From: Catenaria anguillulae PL171
Lineage: Eukaryota; Blastocladiomycota; Blastocladiomycetes; Blastocladiales; Catenariaceae
NCBI GenBank assembly: GCA_002102555.1
Contig: MCFL01000131.1
Location: 1-64,000, forward strand
DNA: 64,000 nt
Direction: 5' to 3'
The translations under genes were made by a program, and so were the position numbers. The notes below the pieces were generated by a model. The model did no database searches, was not told where the DNA came from, and saw only the letters and a list, made by a program, of their open reading frames with translations. Positions 34,673-45,307 of the stretch are shown here, in pieces; position 1 is the stretch's first letter; each line of letters starts with the position of its first letter.

Positions 34673-36037
34673 TCAGCACTCAACCGTCCATTTCGTGCCC
34701 ACCTCTGCCTCCTCCTCCACACCCACCGCATCCAGCTTGGGCAACAACTTGACATAAAACTCAATCCCCTCCACAAATACCTTCTCCTCCAAATACTCAT
34801 CATGGCAATGCAACAACACTGGCGTCTTGCGCATCGGGCTCACACCAAACGCCGGGACCCGTGCGCGACGCACAAACCGCGAATCCGTGGCCGCCGGAAA
34901 AATAGTCGGATCCAGCTCGACGCCATGCTCGGCAGCCGCAGCCTCGAGCGCGCGCCACCACGGGTTGCCCGCAAGCGGTGTCACGTGGTTGGATTTGGTT
35001 TCTTGCACGAACGACCACGTGCATCCGGATTCGGCGCAGATGTCGTCAATGAGGGCACGCACGTCGGCGAGTTTTTGGTTTGGGGTGATGCGAATGTCGA
35101 ACTTGGCGGAAAGGGACGTGGGTAGGACATTGTGTTGGACACCGCCAGAGAGAAGCGTCAGGTTGAGCGTGGTCACGTCGCCCAACGTGTAGGGTTTACC
35201 AGTGGCGGCATGGGTGCCCGTCTTGAAAAGGTGCTCTTGCTGGTCGCGGAAGGCGAGCAGGCGGGCAATGGCCTTGTTCTATCGTGTTTCAAACGACGCA
35301 GTCAGTGAATGAGCGAAAGCGAGCACATTGGTCAAAGGGCAACATACCAGCTTGGGACCTGCCGTGTCGGGAATGAATTGCGACCCATGGCCCGTCTCGC
35401 CGCTTGCCGTCACCTCAATCCACCACGGTGCACGCTCGCCATGGTACACCTTGTACTTGTCCTCGTCATTACCCAACCCTTCATCCAACACGAGCGCGGG
35501 CCGCAACTCCTTCCACGCAGACGTCTCGATAAACTTTTCCATGCCGTCCTTGCCGCCAATCTCTTCATCGGGCACAAACATGACATGCACGGTCCGCTTG
35601 GGCGCCCACCCTTTGCGCTTGAGCTCGCGGATCGCCTCGAGGTATTGGATCCCAACACACTTCATATCCTGTGCGCCGCGCGCATAGATCCTGCCGTCGA
35701 CCTTATCGGCGGCCCACGGATCCTGCGTCCACAACTCGGGAAACACGGGCACCACGTCAATATGCGAGTTGAGCACGAGCGACTTGAGCTTTGGGTCGGC
35801 GTCTTGCCACGTGAGCAAAATGACGGGCTTGCCCTTGACGGGCTCGTGCACGGCAACAGCGAGCCCGAGGTCGCGGCCAAAATGCGTGAGCAGGACCTGC
35901 GCAGAGGCATAGTCGGGCGTCGGTTGCACGGTTTGGCATCGCAGGTAGCGGCGAAAGTTGGTTACGGCCAGCGGCTCGGACGGGTCGTCCGTGGTCCATT
36001 TCAGGGCGTGCGAGGGGTCCGGGTGGATGTTGGCCAT
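34673..36037 (-). CDS. Aminoacylase-1-like M20 metallopeptidase
   Basis: Predicted cytosolic N-acyl-L-amino-acid amidohydrolase that frees amino acids from N-acetylated residues with two zinc ions. Motifs: VTNFRRYLRCQTVQPTPDY at the N terminus; NSHIDVVPV (first zinc His and catalytic Asp); ARGAQDMKCVG (bridging Asp); FVPDEEIGGKDGMEKF (catalytic Glu-Glu); and VELDPTIFPAATDSRFVR with HCHDEYL near the C terminus, where a late His binds zinc. Two exons, 36037-35348 and 35278-34673, joined in phase 0 across a 69-base intron (GTATGT donor), give 431 residues, close to the family's usual 400-410. Start taken at the ATG at 36037 just before the conserved region; the frame is open further upstream. 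It is divergent from nothing close by and has no sign of transfer. Confidence 0.9.
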
Positions 36038-36499
36038 TGTGTTGGTTGTGGATGCTGTTTCCGTGCTTTGGTACATGGAATGATATTTGATTCGAGGCGA
36101 AAGAGAAAGAGTGAGCGAGCGACCGGCTGTCGAGGATTTGTTGACCGCGCGACCATGGAACATCCCACGGCATCCAAACGTGTCTCGCGTCATCAACGGC
36201 CCAGCTCGCGCGAAATTTCTGCAACCGTGACTCTGTTGGGGCGGCGGAAAAGCAACCCCCACTGTCCTGTTGTGGGTAAATTGATGCACTTCAAACCGGC
36301 AGAGGCAAGCTCACATCTTGTGACAACGATCCAAACTGCCAAATCTGCCGTTGAAGAGAATCAGGGCAGTGTACCGTCAGCTCGAGTTGGTGAGAACATG
36401 CTATCTTTTGTCCGCATTTCTCTATGTAAGTATATCCGATGCATTTTGCCATGACCACAGGATGGACCGATGCACACAAATCACAAATGAGCCAAACAA

Positions 36500-38159
36500 C
36501 TACCGAATAAACCGCGGCAACACCCTCAAAATCATGGGACTCAACCTCTCGGGCTCCCTCGCATAAAAGCTCATGATTGTCCCCATGGCCGCCGCAAACA
36601 GCGCCACATCGAGCTGCGGGATCCGCGGCAAATACCCCTTGTGCTCGGTCATGATCTGCCACAGCGAGTGCGCGGCCTTTGGCGCCACATACAGCCCAAG
36701 CTCGGACCGGCGCTTCTTGTCCTCGAGCAGGATCGACAGCGAGTTGAGCAGGCCAAAGACAAAGTAGTTGGCACGGTGGTCGCGCGTCACGAGGCCCGCC
36801 GCGTGCGATTTCCGGAGCAGGCACACAAGCGATTGAAAGCCAGAGACGTAGGTGACGAGAAACAGGCCCGAGCGTGAGGTGTTGAAGAGGACGCGTTTGA
36901 TGAATGAGAGCGGGCTGTGTCAGCATTCATTCATTCATTCATTCATTCAAAAGTGAGTAAATGCTTGGATCCTCTCGCCGAAAGCGAAAAAAAATATCAT
37001 ACTCTTTGATCACCGACTTGCTCCTCAGCAACAGTGTTGGAACGGCATGCAGCGTAAAGTACACGGGGAAAATCAAGGAAAACACGTGCTTGCTCAACAT
37101 GCCACAATACACTGTGCAGCTGCCCGTCTCAGGATGTAAAAAGTGGCACGGCAACATGGTCAACCCCACAGGGTTGGTGCCCTTGATTGCGGCCACACTG
37201 GCCGGGTCCATGCCTCTTTTCGCGCCGGCAATGGCCGCCAATGACGCAATCTCCTCGACGGGCAGCTCACCGCCACGCGTGATGACGGCGTTGGCGGCCA
37301 GTGTGCGTGCCGGAATGCGTGCGACTTTGATCATGAAGGAGAGAAAGTCCTTTGGGAGGGTGGTTGGGTAGTGCGTGTAGGCAAACATGATTTGCGCGCA
37401 CGATACGACAAACAAGAGTGAGTCGCCCAAGGGGAAGTGAAACAGGTCGCGGTGCTTGAGGCCATTGTAGCTCGCTTGCATTGCGCGCATGGTGAATTGC
37501 TGGCACCACATGAGGCGGTTGTCGGGCGATTCAACCAGAATGGCGAGCGAGGCAATGGCGCCCGCCACAAACGCTTTTGCCCGTGGCTGCAATGCGCTCG
37601 AGAGTGGCGACAAGGGCAGCAGCTTGATGGTGCCGTGGAACAAGAAGGTAAAGAGGCCAAACAAGGACCCGATGCGCAATGCGTCCTTGTTGCGGAGCGT
37701 GGTGGCGAGCAGGATCGAGGGCAGGCGACGCAGGGCACGCAAGCGGCCGCGAAGCAGGCGGAGGACCAGCGTGATGCCTGCCTTGACGCCAAAGGCCAAG
37801 ATGAATGAGCGGAGCGAGCGGCGAAGGAGTTTGTCGGTCGGGAGCGGGCCGAGGATGGATGCAAACTGCGATTGCGATGCCGAAGTGGGAAATACTGACT
37901 TGGCGTTGGTAGACAAGGATGGAGGTTGCGTCGAGTGACTGGGGAGTGGGGCGAGCGCGGGCGATCCAGGTGGGTAAGGTGTGGCAAACGAGTCTGGGCT
38001 GGACACGTCCGAGTCGCTGCCCTCGCCAGCGCCCTCGCCGGACCCGCTGGTGCGATCCAAGTCCGAGTCGGACAGGTACGGCTGGGTGCCGGCTCGTGGC
38101 TGTGGGTGGACCCCGTTTGTAGGGGCGGCGTGGGAGTGAGGTGCGGTGGAGCTCTTCAT
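36500..38159 (-). CDS. TMEM135-like multi-pass membrane protein
   Basis: The family is found at peroxisomes and mitochondria in animals and linked to organelle dynamics and lipid balance; the role in fungi is poorly known. Exons 38159-37003 and 36914-36500 (intron 36915-37002, GTATGA donor) give 523 residues. The first 110 are acidic and Ser/Pro-rich. The core holds RSFILAFGVKAGITLVLRLL, FGLFTFLFHGTIKLLPL and LFHFPLGDSLLFVVSCAQIM. A Cys-containing CHFLHPETGSC precedes the last part, which runs KDPLSFIKRVLFNTSRSGLF and ends at PRFIR. Paired domains with repeated membrane helices fit TMEM135. The intron carries a (GAAT)n microsatellite next to its 3' splice site. Confidence 0.85.
36922..36951 (+). 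repeat. (CATT)n microsatellite inside the TMEM135 intron
   Basis: Six or more tandem CATT units, reading GAAT on the transcript. They end directly at the GAATGCTGAC sequence that looks like the branch site, about 10 bases before the CACAG acceptor. Confidence 0.9.
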
Positions 38160-39298
38160 CGTGATGGCGCTAACCCATGGGGCTCATTGGCATTGGCATT
38201 GGCATTGGTATTGGCAAGACACCTGTAGACGCGCAGTGAGCAGTGAGTGAGGAGAGGAGGCCAGAGGAGGTTAGAGGAGGTTGGGTCATTTTGAGGCCCG
38301 TCTTATTGTCTTGTCTCGTGTCTCGTGTCTTTTGAGCCGATCCCGATCCGAGGCCAGGAATAGGATTCAATGGCCAATGAATGCACAAGTAAATATGCGA
38401 CGCCGCGAAGTGAAAGGGAATGCCAAAGGTGCAATTTGAATGAAAGAATGTGGGAATGCAAGGTCGGATGGGGATTTGGGGCGATTGTTGAGTGATCGAC
38501 ATGGTCGATGTGAGTGTTTTGGCAATTGACGGCGGCAGTTGGGGAATGGCTGAAAATCGTGTGCCCACTGGCATGTCTCACCTCACGGCCAAAGTCACAG
38601 TCACAGGTCTGTCTCTCTTGTCTCACCATGCCAATCTGGTCAAGAGTCTCGATCAGCTGCATATGCATTCGGAACGGCAGGCCTACATGGGTGGTGGCAG
38701 TGTTCTGCCTGCCTGCCTGCCTGCATGTGACAATTATATAGATGTCGATGTTCTAGACGCCAGCTGCCAGCTGTGAACGTTGTGTGGAAGGGCGTGGGCA
38801 TTGGCACATTTGATCGTGGGTATGGGCACCTCGGTCTCCCTGGTTAGAGTTTCCTGTATTCCTACCGCATACATAATGTATTACATTAGCTGCAGTACAG
38901 TTCAGAGCGACATCGATGTGAAACGGTATATGTATTTACCTGTCTGCATGAGGGCCGGTACCGAGTTCTAGAACGGTGGGTCGGCGATTCGCGAGCTCGA
39001 CGTGATGCCAGCCTGCAATTGCATCCGCCAAGATTTCCGTGTCACAGTGATGTTGGGCAGACAAAGCCGAGTGGTTTCCCCGCGCCAGCTCAGCGTTCCG
39101 CTTCCGTCATTGTCGCTGGCTGCAGCCCGTGATCACAGCTACATTCATATGATAGCTGCAAATTGCTCCCAATCCAAGCAGTAAGATCCTTACAAAAGCC
39201 CAACAGTCTCTCCCCCCCCCCCTCTTTTTGGATACCGTTGGCTACCACAGTCCACACCATGAAGTAATTCCTATTCCCTCCCCAAGAGACACCGATCC
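38160..39298. other. Divergent intergenic region between the TMEM135-like and ceramide synthase genes
   Basis: About 1.1 kb shared upstream region of two divergent genes, so it must contain both promoters. It includes a (CATTGG)n tract at 38184-38216 and (TGCC)n at 38705-38730. A C run lies near 39213. No coding segment is supported. Confidence 0.55.
38184..38216 (+). repeat. (CATTGG)n hexanucleotide repeat
   Basis: Five near-perfect CATTGG units, one with GT for GC, just upstream of the TMEM135-like start codon. The unit contains ATTGG, the reverse complement of the CCAAT box core, so repeated CCAAT sites toward the minus-strand gene are possible. Confidence 0.75.
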
Positions 39299-40540
39299 AT
39301 GCACCATCAGTCCATCACCATCGCCACCAGGAATACTCGCACAACAACAATGTCCGTCATCACCGCCAACTCCAACGCCAAGGCACCGCCACCGCCCACC
39401 AAGCGGGCTACATCCTCGCCGGCAAGCGACTGGCGCCCGCACCCGCTCATGGCCCTCTACCGCGACAACCAGGTCCTGGTCCCCGCCGTCATCCTGTCGC
39501 TCGCCTGCCTCTCGGCGCTGCTCTCGCCCACGCTGCCCGCCCTTCTGCCGCTGGCCCACCTCGTCATGCCTTACCGCCACGCCACATCGCCCTCCGCCTC
39601 TGGCCTCTACGCCAAGGGCCCCGCCGACCTTGCATTTATCCTGGGCGGTGTCCTGTTCTGGACCTTGGCCCGTGCACTCACCATTGACTACCTGCTCAAA
39701 CCGCTCGGCAAGCGCCTCGGGTGCCGCCGGTCGCTCATTGACCGGTTTGGCGAGCAAGGCTGGCTCGTCATCTACTATTCGCTCTCTTTTTCCATTGGCC
39801 TGTCGTTTGCCCGCGCCGCCCCTTACTGGCGCAACACAATGCACTTTTGGACAAACTACCCGCACGCGCACCTTGCGGGTGACTTCAAGGTCTACTACCT
39901 TGCCCAGCTGGCTTTTTGGATCCAGCAACTGCTTGTCATCCACATTGAAAAGCCTCGCAAGGACTATGTGCAAATGCTCGTGCACCACATTGTCACGTGC
40001 GCCTTGATTGTCGGGTCGTACGTGTCCAACTTCACGCGCATGGGCACGGCCGTGCTCGTGACCATGGACGTGGGCGATATTTTCTTGTCGAGCGCCAAAT
40101 GCTTCAACTATGTCAACTGGCGCACCATTTGCGATGCCACGTTTGTGGTGTTTGTTGGCGTGTGGCTCTACTCGCGCCACTACATTTACTACTTTCTCAT
40201 CCGGTCCGTTTACGTCGAGGCACCAAAGTACCTCGAGTGGCGGTGGGCGCCCAGCGAGGGCAGGTTTGTCAGCGATGCCATGTGGTACTTCTTTTTGGCG
40301 CTGTTGGGCGTGCTGCAAGTGCTTTTGATCATTTGGCTCTACATGATTTTGCGTGTGATTGCCAAGGTGGTCAAGGGCAGTTCGGCAGAGGATACCAGGA
40401 GCGATGACGAAGACGAGGTGGATGTGGATGAGGACGACCAGCAACAGCAACAGCAGCAAGAAGACGATGGACCAAAGAAGGTGTCTGGTGTGCACAAGAG
40501 CAGTCCCAAGAGCGGGCCCGCGAGGAAGCGCAGGGCGTAG
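39299..40540 (+). CDS. LAG1: Ceramide synthase (Lag1/Lac1 type, TLC domain)
   Basis: Joins a fatty acyl-CoA to sphingoid base in the endoplasmic reticulum membrane. Single exon, 413 residues. A Ser/Pro-rich N terminus is followed by membrane segments near residues 50-80 and 105-130. The TLC domain then has the hallmark MLVHHIVTCALIVGSYVSN (the two catalytic His), FTRMGTAVLVTMDVGDIFLS and SSAKCFNY. Further helices follow at WRTICDATFVVFVGVWLY and FFLALLGVLQVLLIIWLYM. The C-terminal tail is acidic with a Gln run and a basic end. The Lag motif is complete, so an active enzyme is expected. Start at ATG 39299; a second ATG at 39350 is equally plausible. No intron. Confidence 0.93.
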   Translation: MHHQSITIATRNTRTTTMSVITANSNAKAPPPPTKRATSSPASDWRPHPLMALYRDNQVLVPAVILSLACLSALLSPTLPALLPLAHLVMPYRHATSPSASGLYAKGPADLAFILGGVLFWTLARALTIDYLLKPLGKRLGCRRSLIDRFGEQGWLVIYYSLSFSIGLSFARAAPYWRNTMHFWTNYPHAHLAGDFKVYYLAQLAFWIQQLLVIHIEKPRKDYVQMLVHHIVTCALIVGSYVSNFTRMGTAVLVTMDVGDIFLSSAKCFNYVNWRTICDATFVVFVGVWLYSRHYIYYFLIRSVYVEAPKYLEWRWAPSEGRFVSDAMWYFFLALLGVLQVLLIIWLYMILRVIAKVVKGSSAEDTRSDDEDEVDVDEDDQQQQQQQEDDGPKKVSGVHKSSPKSGPARKRRA

Positions 40541-41072
40541 GCTGCACGTATGCCAGTCGTTTGGCTTTTTCCCTTGTTGTTGTGTAAGTTACTATAGATC
40601 CCTGGGTTTTTTGTGTTGTCTTGTGCTGGTGTCGCATTCGATTGTGTCGATTTCCTCCCTCGGTATTCTTCTTTCTTTCTTTCCTTCCTTCTATCTATTT
40701 ATATTTACTTGATACGTTCCGATAAACCCCTTTGTCAGTCTCTCCGTCTTGTCTTGAACCTGTTTTCCATCTTGGAACAGAAAAGGGATGGATCGACGGA
40801 CTCGCTGTGGAGTCACTTGCGATTTCTCCAATGTGTCGCAGCGCTAATTATGACATTTGAAAATATTACACGCTGGTTTGGCCGTCACTTCCATGATACA
40901 CATTCAACGGCACATTGTGCAATCGACCCGCCCACCGACCTACCTTGGCTCAGACACTGTGCCCCTCCCCGCAATCCACGCCTTCCGCCGCACACCCTGA
41001 TCTCTCCCGCTGCTGGCACATCTCGGTAGTCCCACCCACCGGTTTCGGGCCTCTTTCAGACGACTCACTCAA
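40541..41072. other. Intergenic, upstream of the NEK kinase
   Basis: About 530 bases between two genes on the + strand. Early part T-rich with CTTT-type runs (3' UTR of the ceramide synthase), later part C-rich leading to the kinase start. No gene seen. Confidence 0.55.
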
Positions 41073-44024
41073 ATGCTGGCTACCAATCACCACCATAACC
41101 CACACACCAATGACCAAGGGTACACCCCCTCCTCGATCGCCGCCGCCAACGGCACCCAGCACCCGTCGGCGACAACGACCACCTCGTCCAGCACCGCCAA
41201 CCCCGACTGCGGCGCAAACTATGAGTTCCTATCCGTGATCGGCTCCGGGTCGTTTGGGCGCATTTGCAAAGTGCGTCGGCTCCGCGACAACCAGATCATG
41301 GCCCGCAAGGAAATCGACTACCGGCGCATGAAGGAAAAGGAGCGGCGCCAGCTTGTCCAGGAGGTCAACATCTTGCGCGAGCTTGCGCACCCAAACATTG
41401 TCAAGTACTACTCGCGGTACGTTGACCGCGAGTCGTGCGTCATCAACATTCTCATGGAGTATTGCGAGGCGGGCGACTTGTCGAGGGTCATCAAGGACCA
41501 CAAGCAGCGCGGGCGGTGGATTAGCGAGGAGGTTGTGTGGACGTTTGCGGCACAGTTGATTGCGGCGCTGCACGAGTGTCATCATGCGTATGCGGAGCGC
41601 AAGCGGGATGAAGGGATTGCCAGTGGTGGGAATACAGGAGCGGGCGAGGGTGGGGCTGTGTTGCATCGGGATATCAAGCCCGACAATGTATGTTGTTTCA
41701 CTTGCTACCGCACGGATGAGACTGTATCATACTCATGTGTATATTGTTCTTTTTCTTCCTGGACAGGTGTTTTTGGATGCAGATCACAATGCCAAACTGG
41801 GCGACTTTGGACTCAGCACACAGTGCACGCAGCACGATTTCGCACGCACATTTGTCGGCACGCCGTTTTACATGTCACCTGTACGGGTTCATTTCGCCCA
41901 TGTCTGTACTCGATCCTCAACTGACACCAACAGCGAACATGACATCAAACAGGAACTCGTCCGCGAACAAGCCTACAACGCCAAGTCCGACATCTGGTCC
42001 CTGGGCTGCCTTCTCTACGAACTGTGTGCCCTCGACCCGCCGTTTCGCGGACAAACACACCGTCAGCTCAACGACAACATCCTCAATGTGCGATACCCAG
42101 ACCTGTCGCACACGCACTACTCGCCGCAATTACGCGGGCTCATTGCGCGCATGCTGCAATTGCGGCCCGACGACCGGCCCTCGGCAAGAGACTTGTTCCA
42201 CGATCCGCAGATTCAGGCCGCGCTTGAGACCAAGCGTATCAAGGATGAGACGAGCAGGCGCAACAGGGATGTGGCGCGGGTGTTGGAGTCGGTGGGCGCG
42301 CGCGAGGCCGAGGTGAGCCGGCGCGAGCAAGAGGTCGGCATTAAGGAGGAGGCAGTAAGGGCCAGGGAGGTGGCTGTTGCGCAGCGCGAGGAGCAGGTGG
42401 TGGTCGAGGCGAGGCAAGTTGAGATGCAAGTCGAGAGTATACGAGCAGAGCAGGCCAGACTCGAAGGTGTCCAGCAACAGTTGTTGCAGCACGAGGCGCA
42501 TTTGGCGCAGGTCCAGGCTCAGCTCGAGGCCGAGGTGCAGCAGGTCAGGGCCAGGGAAGAGCAAGTGCAGCGCGTCATGGAGGAGGTGCAGGCGCAACAA
42601 GCACAGGTTCATGCAGCACACGCACAAGTGCAAGCGAGTTCGAGGAGGCAGATGGCGGCGGCAACACCGATGCCAAACGGGTTTGCCACGCCGTCGTCGT
42701 TCATGTCGTTTCAGCAGCAGCGCCAACAACAACTGCCGTCGACGGCTCCACGGCCCTCGTCTACGTCTTGGGTATGTCTTTTCCCCTTCATGATGTGGTT
42801 TTTATGGCATTGAATGCTGATTCATTATTTATCTTTGCACAGACTCAGCCACCGCAGCACCCTGCACCATCCACGACACACCGCACCTCTTCTACATCCG
42901 CATCCTTTTCCAGGCACAGCACCGCATCTGCACCTGCTGCTGCTGCTGCTGCTGCGGACTTTTCGAACCGATTCACGCCCCAACCAGCTCATCATCAACC
43001 ACGATCCGCGTCGTCGTCACAGTCGGCCTCTGTTCCAAAGTACCGATTTTCCAATCCAACATTCACGTCCGCCAACCAACAACAACAGCAATCGCTCTGG
43101 ACCCAATTCCGCACACCTGCATCTGAGGCACCCGTAGACGTAACGGTGGACGACTCGCCCACGGCCAAAGTGCTCGACCCGCTTGACAATTTGCACCTTG
43201 GGTCGCCTGCCGAGCACCGCAGATTGACGCTGAAGCGCGCGCCAGAGGACAGTCCCGATGCACTGGCACACGCTGTTCATGCACAAGCGCCCACAAGTGT
43301 GTCTCGCCCAACAGATACTACATTGCAAGCAAATGCGCCAGAATCGATGCGCGCGCGGCTGTTCCACAACCACACGCATCAGCCTGACGCCAACGTCCAC
43401 CTGGTCCATGGGCTCGCAGACATGGCGCTCGAAACGCCTGCACGCGCCACTGCTGCCTCTTCACGCGGGCGCCCACCGCCAACGACATCCACATCAACAT
43501 CAGTTGACCCGCGCCGCCAACACTGGACGCAAACGGGCCAACCTGTGCCCGACTCGCCAATGCCCATTGACTCGACCATGGCCGACGCAACCAACATTCG
43601 CGCAACACCCGCAACCGTGGCGCGCAAAACAACAGGGCCGGTCACCTGGACATTGACCAGTGTGCCCGACACGCCCGTCGCGGATACACCGACGCCGGTG
43701 GTGCGTGCGGGTGGTGCTGGCGTGACAAAGATTGGGCGGCAGCCCGTGTTTGATGCCCCTGCGCGAGCGCGAGCGCGAGCGCAAGGAGCAAGTGCAGTGG
43801 CGGCGAGTGGTGAGGATGGCGCGTTTAAGGTGCCGGGAATGCCTGCGTCGGCCATGAGGCGAGGCACAGATGCGGCGTGGGTGGTGAGTACGCCCGTGGC
43901 ACAGATTCGGCCACGATTCGGCGCGGGGATTGGAGCAAGCCGAAGGTCTGGAGCAGGAGGCACAACGTCGGCGGCGGCAGGTGTAGGAAGTAGTAGTAGT
44001 CGGTTGAGTGGGAGTGGGTTTTGA
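41073..44024 (+). CDS. NIMA-related (NEK) serine/threonine kinase
   Basis: Cell-cycle or centrosome/cilium kinase of the NIMA family. Exons 41073-41687, 41767-41880, 41953-42771 and 42843-44024, all in phase 0, give 909 residues. Kinase domain at about residues 49-375: glycine loop IGSGSFGRICKV; Lys in MARKEID; VLHRDIKPDN; DFGLSTQ; GTPFYMSPELVREQ; KSDIWSLGCLLYELCALDPP. An insertion rich in Gly/Glu (CHHAYAERKRDEGIASGG) sits before the HRD motif, as in NEK2/fungal NIMA relatives. A long Gln/Glu-rich coiled coil follows the domain (about residues 385-510). The rest is Ser/Thr/Pro-rich and disordered, with many SP/TP sites. Catalytic residues are intact. Confidence 0.92.
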
Positions 44025-45205
44025 CCGTGATGTGGCAAGACTGATTGGGTGAGGTGGCAGATGAATTGTGTACATACGATGTCGTTCTTTTGTGATATTT
44101 GTTGTTTGGGTTACTGATTTCGCTCTTTGCACATTTGACATGAAAACAATTGAGGAAAGCCAAGACAAACCCCTCGAAAAGGAGGCATGCAGACAAGCGA
44201 CTTGAGTCAATGCACGATCCCTGACTTACTCTTGATGGGAAATCACATGGCTCCGCCTCGGCAGTGCATCAGGGTTTGCCGTGAGCTAGTGGACGACAGT
44301 CGCCAAACTCGCAGGCCAAGTCTTGCGTGGCAACTTGTGTGGCAACTTTTCACAGAATGTCCGACTCATGTCCACACCCTGTCACCAGACTACCACGTCC
44401 CAACTTGAAAGCAAACGTCTGAGATCAGCATGGCGACTCACTGGCATGAGCGGACAGCTTGCAAGCAGTGATTGGCTGTTGGTCACGCGTTTTGGGTGTC
44501 ACTTGCATCAATTTCAGCCACGTGCGTGACGTGACGCGATTTCGGGCCCGTCGATCGAGCCGTCGGTGAATGTGGGAGAGAGTGTTCTGGGTGTCGATCC
44601 GTTTTAAATACTTGAGGTCGACGCTGGCTAAGCAGAACAGAAAATGGGAGGAAGCACGGGAAAGATGCTGCCGTGGTGGGAATGCCGAAAAGATTCTCAA
44701 CAGTGTGTGCGCAAATGTGAATGCGTCATCAACGTGGCGCGTTTCCGAATATTCGCGGTTTTGTGGGATGTGGGTCTTGGTTGAGAGGCGCGCAAGCCAC
44801 GCAGAGCAACGCCTGACTGTGTTCAGTCGAGCCGCGGTGGTGTGACCAAGCGCAGATCGACGCGCGAAATAAAAGGCCCTGGCGACCCCCTCGTTCGCTT
44901 TCTTGACAAGCTAAAGTGTCTCAGCTTTGCCCAGCCGTGTGCTGATCGATCACTTCCTTTCTTTTTCATCCAACTTGCCTTTTGCTCTGCATTCCCGAGG
45001 TTGGTATTATTATTTTTTTGTTGATTGCCAGTGGATCTTCCACCTCTTTTTTTTTTTTTTTTCTTATTCTTTGCAGATCCACACATCACTTTCAATTTGT
45101 GGTGAGTGATCCCATTTCTTTTGCAGACCATTGTTGTCAACTGACGTTTTTGTTTTGTTTTGTGCATTCCATTCCACTACCACCATCATATGTAGGTCCA
45201 AACTT

Positions 45206-45236
<31 letters not shown>

Positions 45237-45307
45237 TTGGCTTGGCGCATCGATATCGATATCCGGATCACCATCTCTCAGCAGCCAGCAGCCAGCAGCC
45301 AGCAGCC
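44025..45307. other. Intergenic, upstream of the BET gene
   Basis: About 1.3 kb. The distal half has no visible feature. The proximal 300 bases are T-rich and hold a T tract at about 45046-45062, a (CA)n repeat at 45213-45236 and a CAGCAGC tandem repeat directly before the start codon. It is probably the promoter and 5' leader of the BET protein gene. Confidence 0.55.
45213..45236 (+). repeat. (CA)n microsatellite
   Basis: About twelve CA units in the presumed 5' leader of the BET gene. Confidence 0.93.

Noticed and set aside
39242-40495. Long minus-strand open frame opposite the ceramide synthase
   Set aside because: It is a shadow of the GC-rich coding strand; the plus frame has the complete TLC motif while the minus frame has none.
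41560-41690. Separate kinase gene starting at 41560
   Set aside because: It is another frame of exon 1; splicing at 41687/41767 rebuilds the HRD-to-DFG region exactly.
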